From Prevotella sp. CAG:1185 (lineage in GTDB: Bacteria > Bacteroidota > Bacteroidia > Bacteroidales > Bacteroidaceae): a stretch of 59,518 nucleotides of DNA. Shown here in pieces: positions 43,283 through 51,036 of this stretch (within the stretch, counting starts at the first letter, position 1; the number at the start of each line of letters is the position of its first letter). The translations under genes and the position numbers were made by a program. The notes under the pieces were generated by a model. The model saw only the letters and a list, made by a program, of their open reading frames with translations. It made no database searches and had not been told where the DNA came from. Location of the stretch: assembly GCA_000436695.1 (NCBI GenBank), contig HF992505.1:1-59518 (forward strand). Reading direction: 5' to 3'.

Positions 43283-44527
43283 ATGAAACACATCATAATA
43301 TTAGGCGACGGTATGGCCGATCATCCCGTGGCTAGGCTTGGCGGTAAGACCCTTCTTCAATACGCCGACAAGCCATATATGAATATGCTTGCCTGCAAAG
43401 GACGGACAGGAAGACTGATAACTATTCCAGAAGGCTTTCTTCCGGGAAGCGAAGTGGCCAACACGGCTATATTGGGATATGACCTTAACCGTGTCTACGA
43501 AGGCAGAGGATCTCTTGAAGCAGCAAGCATAGGATACGACATGCAGCCGGACGACTTCGCCATGAGATGCAATCTGATAACACTCAGCAACGACATCATA
43601 AAGAATCATAGTGGCGGCCATCTGACAACAGAGGAAGGCGACACCCTCATAAAATATCTGAATGAAAACCTCGGCAATGATAAAATAAAATTCATTACAG
43701 GCATACAATATCGTCATCTTCTCATAATACGCGGTGGAAACAAGCACATTATTTGTGCTCCGCCACACGATCATCCTAATGAACAATGGAAAGAACTTAT
43801 GGTTAAGCCTGAACCGGGATGGAAGGACAAACATGACGGCAAAAGAATGACAGCAAAAGAAACTGCAGACCTGATAAACGAACTGATATTAAAGTCACAT
43901 GACTTGCTAAGCCGCCATCCTTTAAATCAGACCAGAAAAGCCAAAGGAAAAGATACCGCCAACAGTATATGGCCATGGGGAGGAGGCTATCGCCCTGACA
44001 TGGAAAAACTCAGCGACATATATCCACAGATAAAAAGCGGATCGGTAATATCTGCCGTTGACCTTATAAGAGGTATTGGATATTATGCCGGACTAAAGAT
44101 AATTAAGGTTGAAGGAGCAACAGGACTTGCCGACACAAACTATGAAGGCAAAGCAGAAGCTGCACTGAAAGCGCTTAAGACAGACGACTTTGTGTTTCTG
44201 CACCTTGAGGCAAGTGATGAAGCTAGCCATGACGGAGATCTGGAACTAAAGCTGAAAACAATAGAAAATCTCGACAGCAGAATTATAAAGCCTGTTTATG
44301 AAGAGATAAAGACATGGAAAGATGATCCTGTATGTATGGCTATATTACCCGACCACCCTACTCCAGTTGAAGTAAGGACTCATGTAAAAGAGCCCGTTCC
44401 GTTTATAATATGGTACGACGGCATAACACCTGATGACGTAAAAACTTATGACGAAGTGAGCTGCGTAAACGGAAGTTACGGTATGCTGCGTCTGAATGAG
44501 TTTATGGAAACATTCATGAAATACTAA
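43283..44527 (+). CDS. apgM: ApgM-family phosphoglycerate mutase-like, probable homoserine kinase
   Basis: The protein has 414 residues and belongs to the alkaline-phosphatase-like superfamily. Metal-site motifs are IILGDGMADHP at the N-terminus, the SEVANTAILGYD segment, and late HLEASDEASHDGD and ILPDHPTPVEVRTH stretches. The family is named for cofactor-independent phosphoglycerate mutase of archaea, but this gene lies 17 bases after thrA and 25 before thrC, exactly where thrB (homoserine kinase) is expected, and no thrB is present here. Comparative genomics has proposed that such proteins act as homoserine kinases in Bacteroidales. I favour that role as inference. Confidence 0.9.
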   Translation: MKHIIILGDGMADHPVARLGGKTLLQYADKPYMNMLACKGRTGRLITIPEGFLPGSEVANTAILGYDLNRVYEGRGSLEAASIGYDMQPDDFAMRCNLITLSNDIIKNHSGGHLTTEEGDTLIKYLNENLGNDKIKFITGIQYRHLLIIRGGNKHIICAPPHDHPNEQWKELMVKPEPGWKDKHDGKRMTAKETADLINELILKSHDLLSRHPLNQTRKAKGKDTANSIWPWGGGYRPDMEKLSDIYPQIKSGSVISAVDLIRGIGYYAGLKIIKVEGATGLADTNYEGKAEAALKALKTDDFVFLHLEASDEASHDGDLELKLKTIENLDSRIIKPVYEEIKTWKDDPVCMAILPDHPTPVEVRTHVKEPVPFIIWYDGITPDDVKTYDEVSCVNGSYGMLRLNEFMETFMKY

Positions 44528-44552
44528 AAAACAAACAAAAGGAAACAACGCC

Positions 44553-45854
44553 ATGAGATATTACAGTACGAACAACAGATCAAAATACGTTTCGCTACAC
44601 GATGCAGTGGTAAACGGATTGGCAGAAGACCGAGGACTTTATATGCCTGAAAAGATAAACAGGCTGCCAGAAGAGTTTTTTAAAAACATAGACAAGATGT
44701 CGTTTCAGGAAATATCTTTTGAAGTGGCTAAAGCATTCTTCAGCGACGACGTTGATGAAAAATCACTGAAAGATATTGTTTATGACACGTTAAGTTTCGA
44801 CTGTCCTGTTAAAAAAGTTTGTGACGACATTTGGACATTGGAGCTTTTTCATGGTCCGACGCTTGCGTTTAAAGATGTAGGCGCACGTTTTATGGCGCGT
44901 CTGTTGGAATATTTTATCCGTCAGGAAGCGCACCAGACTGTCAATGTGCTGGTTGCTACAAGCGGAGACACCGGCTCGGCTGTGGCAAACGGCTTCCTTG
45001 GCGTAGACGGCATTCATGTTTATGTATTGTATCCAAAAGGAAAAGTAAGCAAAATACAGGAATGTCAGTTTACAACTCTCGGGAGAAACATTACTGCCAT
45101 TGAAATTGACGGTGTTTTTGACGATTGCCAAAGTCTTGTAAAAAGTGCTTTCATGGACGGAGACCTTAACAAGCACATGAAACTCACTTCGGCAAACTCA
45201 ATAAATGTTGCAAGATTTTTGCCACAGGCTTTCTACTACTTCAATGCTTACGCAAGAATGAAAGCAAACGGACTGGCTGAAAATCTTGTAATGTGTGTAC
45301 CAAGCGGCAACTTCGGCAATATTACTGCAGGACTATTTGCAAGGGAGATGGGCTTGCCAATAAGACGTTTCATTGCGGCCAACAATGCAAATAATATTTT
45401 CTACAATTATCTTAAAACAGGTGTTTATGAGCCAAAACCAAGTGTACAGACCATAGCTAACGCAATGGATGTGGGCGACCCGAGCAATTTTGCACGCATA
45501 TACGACCTTTACAACGGCTCGCACGACAAGATTTCATCAATAATAAGCGGAGCTACATATACAGATGATGAAATTAAAGCATCTGTCAAACAATGTTTTA
45601 AGGACAATGGTTATATACTCGATCCACACGGTGCCTGCGGTTATCAGGCTTTGAAAGACAACTTAAAGAAAGGTGAAACAGGGGTATTCTGTGAAACAGC
45701 CCATCCGGCAAAATTCAAGGATACCATAGAGAACATCATTGATACGGAAATAGAAATTCCTCAACGACTGTCTGACTTTATGAAAGGAAAGAAACAGACA
45801 GTAGAACTGTCAAACAAATTCGATGATTTTAAAACATTCCTGTTGGGACAATAA
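44553..45854 (+). CDS. thrC: threonine synthase
   Basis: This PLP enzyme converts O-phosphohomoserine to threonine. The PLP lysine is Lys107 in FHGPTLAFKDVG; the phosphate-binding VATSGDTGSAVANGF and VPSGNFGNITAG motifs follow. The N-terminal MRYYSTNNRSKYVSLHDAV is typical of the class I enzymes of Bacteroidota and Proteobacteria. The length of 433 residues is normal. It closes the threonine operon before a bidirectional terminator. Confidence 0.97.
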   Translation: MRYYSTNNRSKYVSLHDAVVNGLAEDRGLYMPEKINRLPEEFFKNIDKMSFQEISFEVAKAFFSDDVDEKSLKDIVYDTLSFDCPVKKVCDDIWTLELFHGPTLAFKDVGARFMARLLEYFIRQEAHQTVNVLVATSGDTGSAVANGFLGVDGIHVYVLYPKGKVSKIQECQFTTLGRNITAIEIDGVFDDCQSLVKSAFMDGDLNKHMKLTSANSINVARFLPQAFYYFNAYARMKANGLAENLVMCVPSGNFGNITAGLFAREMGLPIRRFIAANNANNIFYNYLKTGVYEPKPSVQTIANAMDVGDPSNFARIYDLYNGSHDKISSIISGATYTDDEIKASVKQCFKDNGYILDPHGACGYQALKDNLKKGETGVFCETAHPAKFKDTIENIIDTEIEIPQRLSDFMKGKKQTVELSNKFDDFKTFLLGQ

Positions 45855-45892
45855 CATTGCAAGAATAAAAGGTATTGGCATTACCATAACAG

Positions 45893-45933
45893 AAAGGCCT
45901 GGCACAAAATATAATATTGTGTCAGGCCTTTTT
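45893..45933. terminator. bidirectional terminator, thrC / nadE
   Basis: AAAGGCCTGGCACAA (45893-45907) and TTGTGTCAGGCCTTT (45917-45931) pair over 15 positions with one G-U, followed by TTTATTTT. It lies between convergent thrC and nadE. Confidence 0.92.
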
Positions 45934-46045
45934 ATTTTGATTTAAAATCGTCAATCTAAAGATACTTCTGATTGTAAGTATGCATTATACGGCTATGTCA
46001 TAATTTTCAATAGCAGGACAACGCCGATACAACATCATCAGGCAT

Positions 46046-47986
46046 TTAAATCTGTTCGCACTCTTTAAGCCATAATGCAGAAGAAGCGTCACTTGGCATA
46101 CGCCAGTCACCACGCGGACTAAGACTAACACTACCAACTTTAGGTCCGTCCGGTAGACAAGAACGTTTAAACTGCTGATTGAAGAAACGGCGCAGGAATA
46201 TTGTAAGCCATTTTTTTATCGTCTCATCATCATAGAACGGCGCATCAGGATTGTTGCCATCGAAAGCCTTACGCGCAAGCATAAATATCTTTGACGGACG
46301 GAATCCGAAACGCATTATATGATACAAGAAGAAATCATGAAGTTCATAAGGTCCTACAAGATCTTCTGTTTTCTGTGTTATGTTGCCTGCATCGTCGGCA
46401 GGTATAAGTTCGGGACTTATCGGTGTGTCAATTATGTCGAGAAGTATGTTACGTGTTTCATCACTGTCACCGCTCATTGCCACAAACTTGACAAGATATT
46501 TTATAAGTGTCTTAGGCACTCCTGCGTTGACTCCATACATACTCATATGGTCTCCGTTATATGTAGCCCAGCCTAATGCAAGTTCAGAAAGGTCGCCTGT
46601 TCCAATGACGAGTGCGCCAAGCTGATTACTTAAATCCATAAGTATCTGTGTGCGCTCTCGTGCCTGACTGTTCTCATAGGTAACATCGTGAACATCTATA
46701 TTATGGTCAATATCCTTGAAATGTTGTCTTACAGCATCAGCAATACTTATCTCACGTATTGTGATACCAAGGCTTTTCATCAGATTTATTGCGTTATTGT
46801 ATGTACGGTCGGTTGTTCCAAAGCCAGGCATAGTAACACCTACAATACCTTTGCGTGACAATTGAAGTTTGTCAAAGGTCCTTACACATACAAGCAAAGC
46901 CAACGTACTGTCCAATCCTCCGCTTATTCCTACAACAACAGTCTTGCATCCGGTATGCACTATACGCTTGGCAAGTCCTGCGACCTGTATAGAGAAAATC
47001 TCGTTACAACTCTTCTCCATATCATTAGTCTTTGGAATAAAAGGATGAGGCTCCACGTCACGTATGAGTTCAAAGTCACGTGGCGTAACAGTATGTGCAT
47101 TAACTATACGCGCATCATGATTACGTTGAGCATTGATATATGTGCTGTTAGTGCGGCGCTCATTGCGCAGCTTTTCTACATCTATCTGGGTTATTATCAA
47201 CTGAGAATCAAGACTGAAGCGTTCACTTTCAGCAAGAAGCTGTCCATTCTCATAGGTGATAGCATTACCGCCATAAACTACATCCTGAGTACTCTCGCCA
47301 AATCCGCATCCGCTATATACGTAACCGGATATAAGTCGGGCACTCTGCTGTGCCAGCAAGCCTTTCAGATAGTCATGTTTGCCTATAAGTTCATCACTTG
47401 CCGAAAGATTAAATATTATATCTGCACCGGAAAGAGAGAGATTGCAGCTAGGCGGTACAGGCGCCCACACATCTTCACAAATTTCAATGCCAAACATTGC
47501 CCCGTCACATGTACGGAATAGCGTAGGCTGAGGAGTTACAACAATTTTGTTACCTGCAAAACGTATCTCTGAGGGCTGTAAATCCTGCGATGAAGCAAAC
47601 CAACGTTTCTCATAGAACTCGCTATAATTAGGCAAATATGTCTTAGGAATAAGTCCAAGCAAATCGCCTTTTTGTATCACTGCAGCACAATTAAGCAGCA
47701 AATCTCCGACAACGACAGGCAAACCAACAATACTGATAATATCGAGTTTACGGGTGAAATCGAGCAACATGAGAACTGCAGTCTCCGCCTTCTCCAAAAG
47801 AAGTGTCTGCCTAAACAAATCTTGACAAGTATAGCCGGTGATACAAAGTTCTGGAAAAACTATCACTTCTACGCCCTTGCCCTCTGCCATGGCTATAAGA
47901 CTTTCAATCTGTTGCACATTATATGCACAGTCAGCTACTTTCACCGAAGGTATGGCTGCCGCCACCTTAATAAATCCGTTTTGCAT
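46046..47986 (-). CDS. nadE: glutamine-dependent NAD+ synthetase
   Basis: This cytoplasmic enzyme amidates nicotinate adenine dinucleotide to NAD+. The N-terminal nitrilase-type glutaminase shows VFPELCITGYTC with the catalytic Glu and IEICEDVW with nucleophile Cys at about 172. The C-terminal synthetase has the PP-loop GISGGLDSTLA at about 355. It has 646 residues from ATG at 47986. A longer frame back to 48073 would add 29 residues unlike the family and overlap the preceding gene, so I reject it. It is the last gene of the long minus-strand run. Confidence 0.96.
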   Translation of the reverse strand: MQNGFIKVAAAIPSVKVADCAYNVQQIESLIAMAEGKGVEVIVFPELCITGYTCQDLFRQTLLLEKAETAVLMLLDFTRKLDIISIVGLPVVVGDLLLNCAAVIQKGDLLGLIPKTYLPNYSEFYEKRWFASSQDLQPSEIRFAGNKIVVTPQPTLFRTCDGAMFGIEICEDVWAPVPPSCNLSLSGADIIFNLSASDELIGKHDYLKGLLAQQSARLISGYVYSGCGFGESTQDVVYGGNAITYENGQLLAESERFSLDSQLIITQIDVEKLRNERRTNSTYINAQRNHDARIVNAHTVTPRDFELIRDVEPHPFIPKTNDMEKSCNEIFSIQVAGLAKRIVHTGCKTVVVGISGGLDSTLALLVCVRTFDKLQLSRKGIVGVTMPGFGTTDRTYNNAINLMKSLGITIREISIADAVRQHFKDIDHNIDVHDVTYENSQARERTQILMDLSNQLGALVIGTGDLSELALGWATYNGDHMSMYGVNAGVPKTLIKYLVKFVAMSGDSDETRNILLDIIDTPISPELIPADDAGNITQKTEDLVGPYELHDFFLYHIMRFGFRPSKIFMLARKAFDGNNPDAPFYDDETIKKWLTIFLRRFFNQQFKRSCLPDGPKVGSVSLSPRGDWRMPSDASSALWLKECEQI

Positions 47987-48006
47987 GCAAATTGTTTTTA
48001 TGTTAT

Positions 48007-49071
48007 TTACTTTATTGTAACTTGAGTGGCTCCATAGCCGTATTCCTGGAATGAGGCATCCTGATAAGGACAATTCTTATATCTATAATTCAATTCATGA
48101 ATTATGGCATGACGCAATACGCCCTCGCCTTTGCCATGTATAAACACAATCTTTGTACCATGCTTACCCATATAACTGTCCATTGTCTTTTTGAACAGAT
48201 CAAGCTGATAATTAAGAATATCAGCAGGAGACATTCCGGCTATTGTATCAAGGATCTCACTTGCATGCAGATCGACAACTACCGGCTCGTCTTTAGCCTT
48301 CTTGCGGGCATGCTGTACTATAGTTTTGGACTTGTTGTCGGCAGAAACTTTACGTGCCATCTCTATCTTAAGTTTCTTTGCGTCAACAACCAATGGACGA
48401 ACCGGCTTATCATTTTCAATCAGTGTGTAAATGAGTGCAGCCTGCTCGAAGAAATCATTCTCCTGGAATGTGTGAAGCTTATAAAATTTAACTGTATCTA
48501 TACGAAGTTGCGTATCAACAGTTGGTTTAAGGAGGAAACCTTTATCCTTCTTATAGGCAACAAACTGAACAGCAACACGCTCTAGTTCGTTCAAAACTTC
48601 ACGACCGAATTCCTCTATAAAGAGTTTTGTATTAGGCTCTACGGTTCCTCTTGAACGCAAGTTCCAACTTGTACCCTCAACGGTAAGGTAAGTAAAGTCG
48701 ATATAATAGTTGCTGTCGTTTATCAGATAAACCTCAAACTTTGTATTTGTTATCTCCTTTATATCAACAGGAACAAAACCAAGATAAACAGACAAGGCAT
48801 CACCGCCTTTACGTTCCTCTGGCTCTGCTGTAAATGTTATTGGACGATCTGCAGGATCATAATCCTCGTCATCATCCTTAACTGTACTCGGTGTCTGAAC
48901 TTCCGGCTTAATATTATAATCATCATTGTCAATCACAACAACATCAGTAATACTTGTTGGTATCTGAAAGCCGTCTTCATCCTCAACAAGAACTATATTC
49001 TTACCTTGAAAGCCGGCAACGACACCACCACCAACTTCACTAAGGAATCTTACTTTATCTCCTATTTTCAT
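48007..49071 (-). CDS. DUF2027 and Smr domain protein
   Basis: The protein has 354 residues. An N-terminal SH3/KOW-like part (MKIGDKVRFLSEVGGGVVAG) leads, through an acidic segment (about 55-75), to the DUF2027 beta domain (about 85-235). A C-terminal Smr domain (about 265-354) has VVDLHASEI and IVFIHGKGEGVLRHAI motifs. Smr domains are nucleases or nucleic-acid binders related to MutS2. This architecture is usual in Bacteroidales and is not MutS2, as there is no ATPase. It lies between queA (22-base gap) and nadE (20-base gap). Function is unknown; RNA or DNA cleavage is inferred. Confidence 0.9.
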   Translation of the reverse strand: MKIGDKVRFLSEVGGGVVAGFQGKNIVLVEDEDGFQIPTSITDVVVIDNDDYNIKPEVQTPSTVKDDDEDYDPADRPITFTAEPEERKGGDALSVYLGFVPVDIKEITNTKFEVYLINDSNYYIDFTYLTVEGTSWNLRSRGTVEPNTKLFIEEFGREVLNELERVAVQFVAYKKDKGFLLKPTVDTQLRIDTVKFYKLHTFQENDFFEQAALIYTLIENDKPVRPLVVDAKKLKIEMARKVSADNKSKTIVQHARKKAKDEPVVVDLHASEILDTIAGMSPADILNYQLDLFKKTMDSYMGKHGTKIVFIHGKGEGVLRHAIIHELNYRYKNCPYQDASFQEYGYGATQVTIK

Positions 49072-49093
49072 TTTTAATCAATTAATTTAAATA

Positions 49094-50308
49094 TTAAGGT
49101 ATCAACAATGAACTGTCGCCATAACTCAAAAATCTGAAATCATGGCTCAATGCATAATCATAAATGGTTCGCCAATCACCATGCACAAAAGCACTTACAA
49201 GCAACAGCAACGTGCTTTGCGGCTGATGGAAATTAGTAACCAACATCTTTACTATCTTATATTCATATCCAGGAGCAATAATAATTTGTGTACTGCCATG
49301 AAATGAATTCAAGCCATTACGGTCAAGATAATCTACAATATTTTGCAAAGCATCCACCGGAGACAGATTTGTTTCTGTATCATAAGGCTCCCACTGGTCT
49401 ATGTGCAATTGGTCTTCCTTCAAGTCAGGATTCTTACTTAAACGCACACCTACATAATAAAGACTTTCCAAGGTACGCACACTAGTTGTTCCAACAGCTA
49501 TAGCACAAGCGTTATGTTCTATAAGTTTCTTTAATGTCGATTTAAGGACACAGATGTATTCTGTATGCATATCGTGCCCCGCTATCTCCTCACTCTTTAC
49601 AGGCTTAAAGGTTCCTGCTCCGACATGAAGTGTAAGTTCTTCGCGTTCAATGCCTTTAGCATCAATAGCTTTTAGCACATCTTCCGTAAAATGCAGACCT
49701 GCTGTTGGTGCAGCAACGCTTCCTTTTATCTTAGAATAAACCGTCTGGTACGTAACTTTATCACTGTCTTGTGTATCACGTTTAAGATATGGAGGTATAG
49801 GCAATTCACCAACGTTCTCAAGAATATCTGCAAAAGTTATATCCTTGTCATCCCATGTAAAGTCAATCCAATGACTAGTTCCATGCTCATGACGATATGT
49901 CGCTGTAAGTGTGACGCTCCTACCCTTTATGTCAAATACACGCTTTAATGGGGTCTCTTTCCATTTCTTTAGATTTCCAATCATACAAAGCCATGAACAT
50001 GAACCATTGGTCTGAAACATAAGTTCATAATCAGAAGGCTCAGCAGGTTCAAGCAAAAATACCTCAATAATAGCACCTGTCTCTTTTCTGAAATGTATAC
50101 GTGCCTTTATGACTCGAGTATTATTAAATACCATTAACGAGCCTTTTGGCAAATAATTGGTTATATTATAAAATATGTCTTCAGAAACTTTGCCTTTATT
50201 ATATATCAAAAGCTTGCTATGATCACGCTGAGCAACAGGAAACTTAGCTATACGTGACTCCGGCAAATCATAATTAAAATCTTTAATACGAATATGTTTT
50301 GTATCCAT
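49094..50308 (-). CDS. queA: tRNA preQ1(34) S-adenosylmethionine ribosyltransferase-isomerase
   Basis: QueA adds the epoxycyclopentanediol moiety to preQ1 in tRNA to make epoxyqueuosine. The 404 residues show the family N-terminus (FNYDLPESRIAKFP), SLMVFNNTRVIKARI, GSVAAPTAGLHFT and LTLHVGAGTFKPV. It is about 50 residues longer than E. coli QueA, mainly through the central stretch. It is the ninth gene of the minus-strand run, 11 bases after... the PAP2 gene lies upstream by that distance. No other queuosine genes are nearby. Confidence 0.96.
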   Translation of the reverse strand: MDTKHIRIKDFNYDLPESRIAKFPVAQRDHSKLLIYNKGKVSEDIFYNITNYLPKGSLMVFNNTRVIKARIHFRKETGAIIEVFLLEPAEPSDYELMFQTNGSCSWLCMIGNLKKWKETPLKRVFDIKGRSVTLTATYRHEHGTSHWIDFTWDDKDITFADILENVGELPIPPYLKRDTQDSDKVTYQTVYSKIKGSVAAPTAGLHFTEDVLKAIDAKGIEREELTLHVGAGTFKPVKSEEIAGHDMHTEYICVLKSTLKKLIEHNACAIAVGTTSVRTLESLYYVGVRLSKNPDLKEDQLHIDQWEPYDTETNLSPVDALQNIVDYLDRNGLNSFHGSTQIIIAPGYEYKIVKMLVTNFHQPQSTLLLLVSAFVHGDWRTIYDYALSHDFRFLSYGDSSLLIP

Positions 50309-50319
50309 TTATTTAAAAT

Positions 50320-51006
50320 CTAAAATATCAATGCTTTTATTATTGCAAACAATAATGTTAAAACCAAAATCAACAATACGATTTCAATATCTCCATAATT
50401 ATAACCTGTTGACGTATACTGAGATGAAATGTAATTAAAGTCAGGATGCATGCGCAAATAAGACTTTATGTATATGTAATAAACTGAAAGGCCGACAACA
50501 GTTCCCCACAACAGACCAACCAGGATATCACCTGGATAATGCAGGCCTAAATACATTCTAGTCCAACAATTTATTAACGACCATAATACAATGGCAATTG
50601 TAAAATTACGGTTACGTATTAATAACGAGAAAAACATTGCCAAACAGAATGTATTTGAAGCATGGGCTGAAAAAAAGCCATATTGAGTATTACGCATTCC
50701 ATTAACAACCTCAACAGAATATTTTATAATCGGATCCCACGATGGCCTAAATCTGGCAACCAATGGTTTGACAATAAAGTCAGTAACTCCATCAGATAAG
50801 ATTAGACATAAGATAACGCTTCCAACAACAAGCATTATCTGCTTCATAGTTTCATTATTCTTTATTACAACATACAATAATGAAATATAAAGCGGTATCC
50901 ATGTCAATCCTGACGTAAGCACAACGGCAAGATTATCCAAGAACATCGATTCGCTTCCATTAAAGAAGGAAAGAATTTCTCTATCAATTTCTAATAATGT
51001 CTGCAT
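50320..51006 (-). CDS. PAP2-family membrane phosphatase
   Basis: The protein has 228 residues and about six membrane segments. The three phosphatase motifs are seen: KPLVARFRP (motif 1), FSAHASN in place of PSGH (motif 2, catalytic His kept), and TRMYLGLHYPGD (motif 3 with catalytic His and Asp). Members hydrolyse lipid phosphates such as undecaprenyl pyrophosphate or phosphatidic acid at the periplasmic face. It lies 30 bases downstream of the BatD-BatE gene. The substrate is not predictable. Confidence 0.9.
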   Translation of the reverse strand: MQTLLEIDREILSFFNGSESMFLDNLAVVLTSGLTWIPLYISLLYVVIKNNETMKQIMLVVGSVILCLILSDGVTDFIVKPLVARFRPSWDPIIKYSVEVVNGMRNTQYGFFSAHASNTFCLAMFFSLLIRNRNFTIAIVLWSLINCWTRMYLGLHYPGDILVGLLWGTVVGLSVYYIYIKSYLRMHPDFNYISSQYTSTGYNYGDIEIVLLILVLTLLFAIIKALIF

Positions 51007-51036
51007 TTAAATCAAACTATATTCTTCTCTCTATCT

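Noticed and set aside
47987..48073. 29-residue N-terminal extension of NadE
   Set aside because: It overlaps the Smr-protein coding end, and the residues do not match the NadE N-terminus.
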